From an uncultured Psychrobacter sp. (GTDB lineage: Bacteria; Pseudomonadota; Gammaproteobacteria; Pseudomonadales; Moraxellaceae), in NCBI GenBank assembly GCA_947489525.1, contig CANLDW010000001.1, forward strand, positions 434,001 to 498,000: 64,000 bases of DNA. The letters run 5' to 3'. Positions within the stretch are counted from its first letter, which is position 1, and each line of letters opens with the position of its first letter. A program made the position numbers and the translations under genes. This document shows, one piece after another, positions 15,958-25,181 of the stretch. Below the pieces are notes generated by a model that was not told the DNA's origin, did not search any database, and saw only the letters and a program-made list of their open reading frames with translations.

Positions 15958-16462
15958 CGTCAGCTCCTTATTCGTTCGACCTTAGCAAAACAAATTCACC
16001 AATATAATAGTAGATGTATCACGATCAAGTTTGAGCGTGACAATCATGATATGTACGTCAATTAAAACGAGTTACTATAGTTATTCTTACAGACGGACAA
16101 TGTTTTAGTATTTTATGGTAATTATTGTATGTGATTTTTCATGCTTTTTTAATGGTACATATATACTATTTACAGTAAAAGGTATGTTATTTTCGATAAA
16201 AGGTATCAAATAAAGAGATTTTGCATAAATTTAACGGTATTTTGTAAGAAGATATAAACATGACTTAAATTTATTTATATCACTATTGAACTTAAGTCAA
16301 TTATTTATCTATACTTTATTTTATGTAGTTTGCTTTCACTATAACTTATCAATATGTATGTAGCCCTATCTGCTCAATTTGTAAAATTATTCTATAAATT
16401 ATTTGTAGTCTACAAAACATCGAGACTAAAACAAAAACTATAATTGCGGTAAAATAGTCGCT
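15958..16462. other. AT-rich intergenic region upstream of dinB
   Basis: This 505-base gap has no convincing gene. It holds the exact direct repeat TAAAAGGTAT at 16176-16185 and 16197-16206 (21-base spacing) and the inverted repeat TGACTTAA/TTAAGTCA at 16261-16268 and 16292-16299. It also contains long AT-only stretches. It presumably carries promoters for the small minus-strand gene and for dinB. I see no canonical LexA box. Confidence 0.6.
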
Positions 16463-17548
16463 ATGACGTCTTCTCCTATTTTATCTCATCGTAAAATTAT
16501 CCATATTGATATGGACGCGTTTTATGCTAGCGTTGAGCAGCGCGATTTTCCTGAACTTCGCGGTAAACCTTTAGTAGTTGGTGGTGATCCTAGCGGTCGC
16601 GGGGTAGTCGCGGCAGCCAGCTACGAGATCCGTAAGTTTGGCGTGCGCTCAGCAATGTCTTGTTATGAAGCACGCAAGCGCTGTCCTGATGCGGTATTTG
16701 TACGACCTCGTTTTGAGGTATATCGCGCTGTCAGTGCTGAGATTCGCAAAATCATGCTCAGTCTCACGCCTCACGTAGAGCCTCTGTCTTTGGATGAAGC
16801 CTATTTAGATGTGACGGGCTTACCTGTACATCAAGGTTCAGCGACACTGATGGCAAATTGGCTACGCGCGCGAATACTTGCACAGACCGGACTAACCGCG
16901 TCAGCTGGCGTCTCTTTTAACAAGATGCTTGCCAAGATTGCCTCAGACATCAATAAACCTAATGGTACAGCGATTATCACCCCAGCTGACGCTGCTGCTT
17001 TTATCAGCACTCTGCCTATCGAGCGCTTCCATGGTATTGGCAAAGCTACAGCAAAACGCTTGCACGAAATGGGCATTAGTAATGGCGCCGATCTTCGACG
17101 CACGCCGGCGGCAGTACTGGTCTATGAGTTTGGTAAGCGCGGTCAGTTCTATCATGATATCGCTCATGGCCGCGATGAGCGCACGGTAAAATCAAAACGC
17201 CAGCATAAATCCGTTGGGTCTGAGACGACTTTTAAGGATAACTTAGATAGCGATGCAGCACTTAAAGCGAAGATCTATGAACAAAATGCAGACGCTTTCG
17301 CGCAGATGCAAAGCAAACAGCTGATCGCCTATACCATCACGCTCAAAGTAAAATACGCTGACTTTACGCAGATCACGCGCTCGCATACGCTATCAACCGC
17401 TTTTGATAATGAACAAGCGGCGCACTACTGGCTTGATAAGTTATTTATGGATATTCCTCGCAATCTACCTATTCGACTGGTAGGCGTGACCTACTCTTCG
17501 CTTGCTCTTGCGGCGCAAATATTGCCTCAGCTTAATCTGTTTGAATGA
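16463..17548 (+). CDS. dinB: DNA polymerase IV (Y-family translesion polymerase)
   Basis: The 361-residue protein has the Y-family palm motif IIHIDMDAFYASVEQ at residues 12-26 and SLDEAYLDV near 105-113, giving the catalytic Asp/Glu set. GVSFNKMLAKIASDINKPNG and the HhH motif FHGIGKATAKRL come next, then a little-finger domain. Pol IV extends distorted primer ends and bypasses some lesions at the cost of fidelity. The usual C-terminal beta-clamp motif may be LNLFE at the very end (QLNLF-like), as expected. It is monocistronic. A dispersed-repeat motif begins just after its stop. Confidence 0.95.
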   Translation: MTSSPILSHRKIIHIDMDAFYASVEQRDFPELRGKPLVVGGDPSGRGVVAAASYEIRKFGVRSAMSCYEARKRCPDAVFVRPRFEVYRAVSAEIRKIMLSLTPHVEPLSLDEAYLDVTGLPVHQGSATLMANWLRARILAQTGLTASAGVSFNKMLAKIASDINKPNGTAIITPADAAAFISTLPIERFHGIGKATAKRLHEMGISNGADLRRTPAAVLVYEFGKRGQFYHDIAHGRDERTVKSKRQHKSVGSETTFKDNLDSDAALKAKIYEQNADAFAQMQSKQLIAYTITLKVKYADFTQITRSHTLSTAFDNEQAAHYWLDKLFMDIPRNLPIRLVGVTYSSLALAAQILPQLNLFE

Positions 17549-17550
17549 CA

Positions 17551-17570
17551 TAGGGCGTGTTTGATTATTC
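17551..17570 (+). repeat. Dispersed motif TAGGRCGTGTTT, copy 1
   Basis: TAGGGCGTGTTTGATTATTC lies three bases after the dinB stop. A one-mismatch copy is at 60982-61001 and a shorter one at 56572-56583, each shortly after a gene or terminator. Confidence 0.55.
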
Positions 17571-17766
17571 GATCATGGCACTGAGAGAGACTATTTTTTA
17601 GCGTGATTTTTAGAATTAAACATTGAGATAATGTTTAGATCTATTGCTTAGGCTATTTTACTTTGCACGTCTGTTTTAAACAACCATAAGCTCGCAACAA
17701 ACTATCACTTTTAATTAGGGTTTCTGCTACACTGACGCCAAAATTTTATCATGATAAAGACCCCCT

Positions 17767-18957
17767 ATGACCAACTCTCATACGACCAATGATGTTGATT
17801 ATCTAAGCGTAAACGATTATGACTATCAGTTGCCTGATGCGCTCATCGCTCGCTATCCATTAGAGCAGCGCTCAGCTTCGAAGTTGCTATATGTATCCAA
17901 TCCTAAGCAAGTCAATGACAAGTCCATAAATGATAGCCATTACAAGATTCAAGATCATTTATTTACCGATCTGCCCAAGCTGTTAAATGCAGGCGATTTA
18001 ATTGTCTTTAATGACACCAAAGTGATGAAAGCGCGTTTGTTTGGTCAAAAGGATACTGGTGGTAAAATTGAGGTATTGATCGAACGCTTAGTCGCCTTAG
18101 CAGATGTCCAAAGCGAAGTAGATGTCAGCGCTATCAACGAGTCATTTCGTGAGTATCACTTTGCCCTGTGCCACGTTAAGGCCAGTAAAGCGCCAAAAGT
18201 AGGACAGCAGTTAAGCCTTGCTGATGGCAGCATGAGTGCGGTGATGGTTGGTCGTCAAGACAACTTATTCATACTGGGCTTTGCAGCGCCCATTCTTGAT
18301 GATCTTGAGCGATTTGGTGAGCTGCCTATCCCGCCCTACTTTGAGCGTCATGCCGATGCTACTGATAACACTCGCTACCAGACTGTCTTTCATGATCCTA
18401 CTAAGCTTGCCAGCGTGGCCGCTCCCACAGCAAGTCTACACTTCGACGATACGGTGCTCGCGATGCTTGAGAAAAAAGGTATCCAATGTGCTTTTGTCAC
18501 CCTACATGTAGGTGCAGGTACTTTTGCGCCAGTTAAGACAGATAACCTACTCAATCATACTATGCATAGTGAGTACGCGCATCTACCGCAGGCGACAGCA
18601 GATCTTATTAATCAAACCCACGCTAATGGCAAGCAAGTGATTGCGGTCGGTACTACTGTCACGCGTGTGCTTGAGACCGCTTATCAAAAGACAGCAATTA
18701 ATAATCAGTTACTGGCAAGCTGGTCAGGCGATACGGATATTTTTATTTATCCAGGATTTAAGTTTGGCGTAATCGATAAGCTGTTGACTAACTTTCATCT
18801 ACCTAAGTCAACGCTACTCATGCTAGTCTCAGCTTTCGCTGGTGAAGCCGCTATCGCTGATGCTTACCAGCATGCTATTGCCCGCCAATACCGTTTTTTT
18901 AGCTATGGTGATGCCATGCTACTCGATAAGAATCGTATGGACGAAGTTACTAGGTAA
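17767..18957 (+). CDS. queA: S-adenosylmethionine:tRNA ribosyltransferase-isomerase
   Basis: QueA transfers the ribosyl part of SAM to 7-aminomethyl-7-deazaguanine in tRNA, forming epoxyqueuosine at position 34. The 396-residue chain contains YDYQLPDALIARYP, GDLIVFNDTKVMKARLFG, GELPIPPYFER, VAAPTASLHFD and HVGAGTFAPVK near the centre, and TNFHLPKSTLLMLVSAFAG towards the end, all diagnostic. It carries a slightly long N-terminus and a loop near residues 45-60 and 115-125 compared with the roughly 350-residue enterobacterial enzyme. tgt is not in the window. Confidence 0.96.
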   Translation: MTNSHTTNDVDYLSVNDYDYQLPDALIARYPLEQRSASKLLYVSNPKQVNDKSINDSHYKIQDHLFTDLPKLLNAGDLIVFNDTKVMKARLFGQKDTGGKIEVLIERLVALADVQSEVDVSAINESFREYHFALCHVKASKAPKVGQQLSLADGSMSAVMVGRQDNLFILGFAAPILDDLERFGELPIPPYFERHADATDNTRYQTVFHDPTKLASVAAPTASLHFDDTVLAMLEKKGIQCAFVTLHVGAGTFAPVKTDNLLNHTMHSEYAHLPQATADLINQTHANGKQVIAVGTTVTRVLETAYQKTAINNQLLASWSGDTDIFIYPGFKFGVIDKLLTNFHLPKSTLLMLVSAFAGEAAIADAYQHAIARQYRFFSYGDAMLLDKNRMDEVTR

Positions 18958-19042
18958 TTCGGCGCTACTATAAAGCAACTCAGGTGAAATAAACTGGTAA
19001 ACTTAAGCATATTTTGTTATAACAGCACAAGTAACTTATCTT

Positions 19043-20803
19043 ATGCTTATCGAAGGTTCGCTCATGTCTTGGCACATCTCGCATCGTCTGACCACTATAC
19101 ATCGCGCAGTAACGGCAGCGCTCCTATGTTCACTCGGTTCTGCTGCTTTGTTCACTAATGCTTATGCAGCAAACCTTGGTAAAACGACCATTATGTCAGC
19201 TCAGCATGAACCGCTAGCGGCAAGTATCGTTGTCACTGATATCCAATCAGCTAGTTTTTCAGCCAGCTTAGCCAATCCTAATATATACCAACGCATGGGT
19301 CTGACACCGACCGACTCTATGACCATACGTTTTAAGCCAACGACAGCCACAAGCGGCGAGCTCGTTATTAGTACCACTCAGCCGGTCTCTAAGCCGTTTG
19401 CTGACGTGGTATTAGCGCTCAACGATGGTGGCAAGCGCAATATGGTTCCTAAGACTTTGCTGATGCCTCTAGATAGCAAGCTTCCCATGAAGCCAACCAA
19501 TAATCTTGTTACGTCAGCTGTAAAACCCAATCTGCCAGTCGTATCTACAACCAATGCTAAACCGCTAACTGTTAGACAAGGGATGCCGCCGCCGCTACTG
19601 TCAAACAAAACCGTGCAAGCGCCTACGCTTTCGCCGTCTAGTATTCAAGCGCCCAGTGTGCAAGCCTCTAACGCTCAAGCGCGACCATCGCTATCTTTAT
19701 TGCCTATGCCTTTGTTAATGTCGCAAGAGCGTGCGTTAGATAACAGTCCTTTTACCAAAGAAAATAGCGCTGATAGTAGCAATAATAGTATCCCTAATAC
19801 TAGAGCTAGTACCGGCCCCAATGCCGTGACTGCTAACGAATCGAGTGTCGCTACCAGCAGTCCCGTGGCGAATAGCATTGATGATAGCGTCCGCAATAGT
19901 GTGGCCTTACCTCCAGCACCTGTAAATACCATAGATAAACAGCTTGAGATCTTAAACGTGCAAGTTACTCGGCAAATAAAACCGCGTGACGTTCAAAACA
20001 ATATCGCAGCGTCTGCTCAAGCACCTATTAGTAGTAATGCCCCAGATAGCGCAGCTAGTGGCGAGACTACTGACGGTATTACTGCTGCTAGCAGTGTACC
20101 AACAGCAGCGACGCCACAAACGTCAGTCGCACAAACAGCAACACCGAGCACAACGTCGTCCTCAGCTGAGGATACGGTTAGCTATACGGTACAACGCAAC
20201 GATAATTTGTGGATCATCGCGCAGCAAGTTGCTGAGCGAAACGACGTTGATATCCAAACGGTAATGACACAGATTAAAACACAAAATCCTGATGCTTTTA
20301 TTAATAATGACTCAGATCAGCTCAGAGCTAATGCCAGTTTGCGTCTACCAAGTTATGATGTTGTCCCCTCGCAGCAGAGTTTGCAGGCAGCTATCAACGC
20401 GCAAAGACAGGCTGCACGAGCCTCTCGACCTAAACCATCTACCGCCGCAAAATCACCAAAGAATACGACAACAGCAGCTGCCCAGTCTGAAACGGCTAAA
20501 CGCGAGCAAAAACCTGCAGTGACTACTGTAAAGACCTTGCCCAAAGCACAGTTCTCTGTTCTAGCGCCTGGACGTGATGGCAGTGCCGATGGCACGCAAA
20601 CTAAAGCGGCAGCGGCTACAGGTAATGGACTTAGCACTGATATATTAGCAACCCTTAAATCAACAAGACAAAGTACCGCTATGCAGGCTAAACGTCTATC
20701 TGAGACCAGTAGTGCGCTTAATAGCTATACTAGAAAACTACAGTTACAAAACCAGAAACTAGCTGATCTTCAAGCTCGTCTCAAAAAATTACGCAATCAA
20801 TAG
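19043..20803 (+). CDS. fimV: FimV N-terminal half: periplasmic LysM protein ending in a coiled coil
   Basis: The 586-residue protein has a signal peptide ending AYAAN, then the FimV N-terminal domain (GKTTIMSAQHEPLAASI, YQRMGLTPTDSMTIRF, FADVVLALN). A long Ser/Thr/Pro/Ala-rich linker and a LysM domain at about 380-445 (SYTVQRNDNLWIIAQQVAER) follow, and a coiled coil LQNQKLADLQARLKKL closes the chain. In Pseudomonas FimV such a coiled coil precedes the membrane helix within the same protein. Here a TAG stop intervenes, and the membrane and TPR part is encoded by the next gene in the same frame. The first ATG or the one at 19064 is the start. Confidence 0.85.
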   Translation: MLIEGSLMSWHISHRLTTIHRAVTAALLCSLGSAALFTNAYAANLGKTTIMSAQHEPLAASIVVTDIQSASFSASLANPNIYQRMGLTPTDSMTIRFKPTTATSGELVISTTQPVSKPFADVVLALNDGGKRNMVPKTLLMPLDSKLPMKPTNNLVTSAVKPNLPVVSTTNAKPLTVRQGMPPPLLSNKTVQAPTLSPSSIQAPSVQASNAQARPSLSLLPMPLLMSQERALDNSPFTKENSADSSNNSIPNTRASTGPNAVTANESSVATSSPVANSIDDSVRNSVALPPAPVNTIDKQLEILNVQVTRQIKPRDVQNNIAASAQAPISSNAPDSAASGETTDGITAASSVPTAATPQTSVAQTATPSTTSSSAEDTVSYTVQRNDNLWIIAQQVAERNDVDIQTVMTQIKTQNPDAFINNDSDQLRANASLRLPSYDVVPSQQSLQAAINAQRQAARASRPKPSTAAKSPKNTTTAAAQSETAKREQKPAVTTVKTLPKAQFSVLAPGRDGSADGTQTKAAAATGNGLSTDILATLKSTRQSTAMQAKRLSETSSALNSYTRKLQLQNQKLADLQARLKKLRNQ

Positions 20804-20815
20804 ACCTATAAGCAG

Positions 20816-20836
20816 CGCAGTCCGCTTTAAACTGCG
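20816..20836 (+). promoter_or_regulatory. Hairpin between the two fimV halves
   Basis: CGCAGT pairs with ACTGCG across nine bases that contain the second in-frame stop (TAA 20828-20830). There is no T run, so it is not a terminator; a role in coupling or ribosome pausing is speculative. Confidence 0.35.
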
Positions 20837-20857
20837 ATCGTAGGCGTGGGAATCACT

Positions 20858-22531
20858 ATGGAAATTATGCTATATATCATTGCAGGGCTGGCAATCGTTT
20901 TGATCGTGGCCGTCTTTATGATGCGCAAAAATAAAGCGCAAAAACCACCAGTACAGTCGTCTATTCAAGACGTCAGAAGACAAGTCAGTAGTGCTCCAGT
21001 ACCAGAGTCTCCTACAAGTAATGTACGTACTGAACCTGTTGATAAAAAGTTTGATCACTTAACTATCGCTCAGCGCTTTATTGATCAGCAGCGTTATGAC
21101 AAAGCTGTTGAGACATTAAATCGCGGACTAGTCGAAAAGCCTAACGATAGCCAATTGTCTATAAAGCTGTTGAGCGTATATGCAGCGACCAATCAAATCA
21201 ACGACTTTGACAACCTCTACAGTGATATCAAAGCGCATGATGATGCCGATACAGTCGTACAAGCGGATGAGCTAAAATCTTTGTTGGCTCAAGAGCAGGA
21301 GCAAACTCAAGCCCATATTAAGGCGGACAACGCGCAAGCGGATGACTATAATAGTCTTGATTTTGATCTGCCCGCTCAACAAGATGATACATTTGATACA
21401 GTTGCCGCTGATGAGACCTCGATACGAGGCAGTCAGTCCCCTGTGACGCCTCAAACGAACGAGACGTTGTCCCTTGATGATTTGGATAGCTCAGATGGTT
21501 TAACCAGCTTCAATGATGAAGCTACAAGTAGCGATAACTTTGATAACTCCTTTGATCTGACTCTAGATGACTTAGAGAACGTTGACGACTCAGAAAACGC
21601 TTACGACTCAGAAAACGTTAATGATGTACGAGATATTAGTGAAACAGATACAAATAACGATTTCGATGATTTTGACTTGTCTGTAGACTTTAGCGACGCA
21701 GATAACTCCTTAGATAGTAATGATATTCAGAGCGCTGATACACCCGTAGTAAGTCTTAAGAATGATAATAGCGATAGTCTTTTGACTGAGGATTTAAGTG
21801 CTCATCAAGATACGAGCGTTACTAATATCGCCCCAGTATCTCAGCCTATTATTGTTGAAGATACACTCACAGTTACTGATGATACCCTTACTGATGATGC
21901 AGTGACTGACGATTTTGACTTAGATTTTGAACTTCCAGAAGAAGATGAGACACCATCTCGTTCTGAAACCCTGACAGATAATGAAGCGAACACCTTTGAC
22001 GTTGATGAATTTGATCTAGATTTCTCTGATACTGATACGCAACTTGCAACCGAGTCTGATACGCAAAACGTAGATACAAACGGCGATGCAGATTTTGCTT
22101 TATCTTTGTCTGATATAGACACCGCAGACGATGCAACGTCTTTGGAGCCTGCCACAGACGAAACCCCCTCTGATGATAGTAGCGAGACTAATACTGCGCC
22201 TGTACTGTTCGATGATAATACAGAACTAGATGATGAGCTTAACACTGCAAGCTCGCCTATAGTAGATGCTCCAGTTGATAGTGGCGTAGTTGATGCTAGT
22301 GACATCACTGCTACCTCTGCTGCGTCGGCAGAAGACTTTTCGGCACGCTTTGCAGAGGATTTTGACTTTGTAAAATCACTAGATAGCAATCAAGTGACTC
22401 TAGATCTAGCCGCTCAGTACCTACAGTTAGGTGAGTACGATAGCGCTAAACGCTTGCTTAATGAAGTCATCACGCAAGGCAACAGCGAGCAGCAAACTCA
22501 AGCGCAAATACTACTTGAGCGCACCGCTTAA
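20858..22531 (+). CDS. FimV C-terminal half: membrane-anchored acidic TPR protein
   Basis: It begins MEIMLYIIAGLAIVLIVAVFMM, a single membrane helix with basic residues on the cytoplasmic side. It continues with a TPR-like unit (FIDQQRYDKAVETLNRGL) and a very acidic Asp/Ser/Thr linker of about 300 residues. It ends with the FimV C-terminal TPR cap (LDLAAQYLQLGEYDSAKRLLNEVI). FimV organises polar assembly of type IV pili and secretion machines in pseudomonads. The frame is the same as the upstream gene, separated by TAG and TAA. A GTG at 20846 is an alternative start; I prefer ATG 20858, which places GTGGGA as ribosome-binding site. Confidence 0.83.
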   Translation: MEIMLYIIAGLAIVLIVAVFMMRKNKAQKPPVQSSIQDVRRQVSSAPVPESPTSNVRTEPVDKKFDHLTIAQRFIDQQRYDKAVETLNRGLVEKPNDSQLSIKLLSVYAATNQINDFDNLYSDIKAHDDADTVVQADELKSLLAQEQEQTQAHIKADNAQADDYNSLDFDLPAQQDDTFDTVAADETSIRGSQSPVTPQTNETLSLDDLDSSDGLTSFNDEATSSDNFDNSFDLTLDDLENVDDSENAYDSENVNDVRDISETDTNNDFDDFDLSVDFSDADNSLDSNDIQSADTPVVSLKNDNSDSLLTEDLSAHQDTSVTNIAPVSQPIIVEDTLTVTDDTLTDDAVTDDFDLDFELPEEDETPSRSETLTDNEANTFDVDEFDLDFSDTDTQLATESDTQNVDTNGDADFALSLSDIDTADDATSLEPATDETPSDDSSETNTAPVLFDDNTELDDELNTASSPIVDAPVDSGVVDASDITATSAASAEDFSARFAEDFDFVKSLDSNQVTLDLAAQYLQLGEYDSAKRLLNEVITQGNSEQQTQAQILLERTA

Positions 22532-22571
22532 CGCACCGTTTAAGCTTTGCAAATTTGTTGTGATCCTTTAT

Positions 22572-22614
22572 GCTAGGTATAAGGTTTAATAAGCCCTATA
22601 CCTAGCTTAATTTT
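22572..22614 (+). terminator. Probable terminator after the fimV genes
   Basis: GCTAGGTATAAGG pairs with CCCTATACCTAGC (one mismatch) and is followed by TTAATTTT. It ends next to the first possible asparaginase start. Confidence 0.7.
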
Positions 22615-22615
22615 A

Positions 22616-23767
22616 ATGACTCAATCAGTTTATTGTTTACTGCTAACACACTCCTCTTATTGCGCTGATACTATGCCCTCATCTTTACCACTCCAAACCG
22701 AAACTATCAAAATCCTCTACGCTGGTGGCACTTTTGGCAGCTATGGCCGACCGCTTGCGCCGCTCGCTGCCGATGCGTTCTTGCCTATTGTGCAGCAGTT
22801 ACTCACGCAATCCGATAGCGTGGTAAGCTTGCAGCCACTGTCATGGCTAGATAACGACTTAATCAAGGATAGCAGTCAACTCACGCCAAGCGACTTCATA
22901 CACTTTTATAGCTTATTGCTCGCCGCTTACCAGCAAGGGTATAGGCGTTTTTTACTGATTACGGGTACGGATACGCTAAGCTACTTGGGTGCTTTTTTAG
23001 CTGAAGCGTTTGCTGGTAGTGATTTTAGCTTAGTATTAACAGGTAGCATGCGTCCTCTACTCAACAGTGATGCACTACACAGCTACGAGATTGACCCTAA
23101 CAGTGATGCGTGGGATAACTTTAGCGAGTCATTAAAACTTGCAGGCGCTGGAGAGTCAGGCGTTAAGATTAGCTTTAGCGGTGAGTCGTGGCCAGCGCAA
23201 ACCGTGCAAAAAATTCACAGCCATGACTTTATGGCTTTTACAGGACACTCACGCGCCGCCTATCCAGCCAATAGCTATATCAAGGCATTATCAGATGCGC
23301 GCCGTCAGCACTGGATTGACGATCAATATGCCGTATTAGACAAGCTTAAGACCCGCGCTACAACGGCAAGTGTCCAGGTTCTATACTGCGTACCAAACAA
23401 CACCCAAGTGCTCAATGAGCAGCTTAGATCCTTATTATCTCAACCAGCTTGCGGTATTATTTTAATGGGCTTTGGCGCAGGCAACGTACCCTACTCACCA
23501 GAGCTTGCTAATGCTCTACAAAAAGCTTATGAGCAAGGTCATATGGTAGTATGTGCCAGTCAGTCGCCGTTTGGCGGTGTTAGTGATAGCTACGCTGCTG
23601 GAAGCTGGCAGTATGACTACCATGTGATTGCTGGTGGTCGTCTTACTATCCCTGCTATATATGCGCGCCTGCTATGGCTACATCTACGTTTTGATACGCC
23701 AGCTCGGCGGCGTAGTCGTTGGGCAAATAACGTTAGCCAAGCAGAGATAACGATAAAAAAGCGCTAG
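22616..23767 (+). CDS. L-asparaginase-type amidohydrolase
   Basis: The catalytic core is that of type I/II asparaginases: the first Thr motif in KILYAGGTFGS, the second in LLITGTDTLSYLGAFLAE, then LVLTGSMRP and GIILMGFGAGNVP. It would hydrolyse asparagine to aspartate and ammonia, probably in the cytoplasm since no signal peptide is evident. Family members usually have the first motif within about 10-15 residues of the N-terminus; here it is near residue 33. The ATG at 22673 is therefore a credible alternative start, the more so because a terminator ends at 22614. Substrate preference is unproven. Confidence 0.85.
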   Translation: MTQSVYCLLLTHSSYCADTMPSSLPLQTETIKILYAGGTFGSYGRPLAPLAADAFLPIVQQLLTQSDSVVSLQPLSWLDNDLIKDSSQLTPSDFIHFYSLLLAAYQQGYRRFLLITGTDTLSYLGAFLAEAFAGSDFSLVLTGSMRPLLNSDALHSYEIDPNSDAWDNFSESLKLAGAGESGVKISFSGESWPAQTVQKIHSHDFMAFTGHSRAAYPANSYIKALSDARRQHWIDDQYAVLDKLKTRATTASVQVLYCVPNNTQVLNEQLRSLLSQPACGIILMGFGAGNVPYSPELANALQKAYEQGHMVVCASQSPFGGVSDSYAAGSWQYDYHVIAGGRLTIPAIYARLLWLHLRFDTPARRRSRWANNVSQAEITIKKR

Positions 23768-23793
23768 AGACTGGTGCGATACTAGTCTCTAGC
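23763..23793 (+). promoter_or_regulatory. Ten-base-pair hairpin between the asparaginase gene and truA
   Basis: GCTAGAGACT and AGTCTCTAGC form a perfect 10-bp stem around an 11-base loop that overlaps the asparaginase stop codon. No T run follows, and truA starts 20 bases later. It may be a processing or attenuation site. Confidence 0.5.
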
Positions 23794-23813
23794 ACTAAAT
23801 GTAGTGATACCTT

Positions 23814-24668
23814 ATGACTTTTAACCCTATAGATAAAAATTCAGTGACACCAGTTGATACCTCAACCACTTACACTATTGCCATTGCGATTGAGTTTTTG
23901 GGCACTCGTTATCACGGCTGGCAACGTCAGCTTGAAGTGCTTGGCGTACAAGAAGCCCTAGAAACAGCCATTAGTAAAGTCGCTAATGAGCCTGTAGAAG
24001 TGATTGCTGCAGGTCGCACTGATGCTAGCGTCCACGCCAGCAATATGATTGCTCACTTTGTCACACGCGCCTATCGGCCAGCACATAACTGGCTACGCGG
24101 CGTCAATAGTTTGTTGCCCGATGATATTGCTTTGCGCTGGGTGCAGCCTATGCCTACAGATTTTCATGCGCGCTTTAGTGCTATTGCTCGTCGCTATCGT
24201 TACATTACTCTCAATCAAACCGCGCGCCCAGCGCTACTGAATCATCAAGTGACTCATATCTATGACCCGCTAGATGTAAACGCGATGCAGCACGCTGCCA
24301 ACGATATTGTCGGTACTCACGATTTTACTAGTTACCGCGCGGCGGCTTGCCAGTCCAACCAACCCGTACGCCATGTTAGTCATGCCAAGCTCTTTGTTCA
24401 CGGTCAGTTCATTGTTTTTGATATCCAAGCAGATGGCTTTTTACATCATATGGTCCGTAATCTGATGGGTACGCTCTACGCCATTGGTAAGCATGAGCTT
24501 GAACCAGCCGATTTTATGAAGATCTTAAACAAAAAAGATCGTACCATTGCGCCGCCAACAGCATCAGGAGATGGCTTGTACTTTATTAATGCCTATTATC
24601 CTGATCACTTCCAAGAGCAGCTGCCTGCCCTACCTTTGACCCCAATTTGGCTAAATTTACCGAGCTGA
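23814..24668 (+). CDS. truA: tRNA pseudouridine synthase A
   Basis: TruA converts uridines 38-40 of the tRNA anticodon arm to pseudouridine. The 284-residue protein has the catalytic Asp in AAGRTDASVHA (Asp70), preceded by EFLGTRYHGWQRQ and followed by RFSAIARRYRY, HDFTSYRAAACQSNQPVR and FLHHMVRNLMGTL. An N-terminal extension of about 20 residues precedes the usual TIAIAIEF start. It follows the asparaginase gene by 46 bases on the same strand and may share its transcript. Confidence 0.95.
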   Translation: MTFNPIDKNSVTPVDTSTTYTIAIAIEFLGTRYHGWQRQLEVLGVQEALETAISKVANEPVEVIAAGRTDASVHASNMIAHFVTRAYRPAHNWLRGVNSLLPDDIALRWVQPMPTDFHARFSAIARRYRYITLNQTARPALLNHQVTHIYDPLDVNAMQHAANDIVGTHDFTSYRAAACQSNQPVRHVSHAKLFVHGQFIVFDIQADGFLHHMVRNLMGTLYAIGKHELEPADFMKILNKKDRTIAPPTASGDGLYFINAYYPDHFQEQLPALPLTPIWLNLPS

Positions 24669-24713
24669 TATACATAATGGCTACAGACTGTCAAGCAAAA
24701 ATCAGGTTTTGTA

Positions 24714-24742
24714 TTGCTTTAATCCGTCAACCTGCGTATAAT
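24714..24742 (+). promoter_or_regulatory. Promoter of infA
   Basis: TTGCTT (24714-24719) and a perfect TATAAT (24737-24742) are 17 bases apart, 33 bases before the infA start codon. Confidence 0.65.
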
Positions 24743-24774
24743 ATCGGCTTATTTTCAATTGATTGATACAAATT

Positions 24775-24996
24775 ATGGCAAAAGACGATATTATTGAATT
24801 TGAAGGCGAAGTCATTGACACCCTTCCAAACACTTTATTTAAAGTTCGTTTAGAGAACGGTCACGAAATTATTGCCCATATTTCAGGCAAAATGCGTAAA
24901 CACTACATCCGTATCTTAACCGGTGACAAAGTCAAAGTTGAGATGACACCTTATGATTTATCAAAAGGTCGTATCACTTATCGTGGCAAAAACTAA
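24775..24996 (+). CDS. infA: Translation initiation factor IF-1
   Basis: The 73-residue OB-fold protein reads [20 protein letters not shown] through [14 protein letters not shown], almost invariant in gammaproteobacteria apart from the DDIIEFEG N-terminus typical of Moraxellaceae and pseudomonads. IF-1 binds the ribosomal A site during initiation. The start is ATG 24775, with no strong Shine-Dalgarno sequence. A TTG upstream in frame at 24763 is not needed. The gene has its own promoter and a strong terminator. Confidence 0.98.
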   Translation: MAKDDIIEFEGEVIDTLPNTLFKVRLENGHEIIAHISGKMRKHYIRILTGDKVKVEMTPYDLSKGRITYRGKN

Positions 24997-25081
24997 TATA
25001 GATAGCTTTGGGCTTTAAAGTAAACTGACTGTCAAAATTATTACTCTAATCGTTGTTAGTCATCTTTAAAGCAGCTTTAGT

Positions 25082-25115
25082 AAAAATACCGCTAGATATA
25101 TAGCGGTATTTTTTT
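25082..25115 (+). terminator. Terminator after infA
   Basis: AAAAATACCGCTA pairs with TAGCGGTATTTTT around GATATA and continues into T. A run of A on the 5' side could let it act on both strands. Confidence 0.9.
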
Positions 25116-25181
25116 GTTTCAATGACACTTAGACACTTATGTGGGACAGGCCGTGCTATATCAATGCAGACTTGTGTGAAC

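Noticed and set aside
16463..17548. SOS regulation of dinB by LexA
   Set aside because: No CTGT-N8-ACAG site found by eye in the 500-base upstream region.
21841..22389. Minus-strand 182-residue Ser-rich frame
   Set aside because: It is antisense to the Asp/Ser/Thr-rich linker of the FimV C-terminal gene; GAT/GAC codons read backwards give Ser/Val runs. It has no ribosome-binding site or homology.
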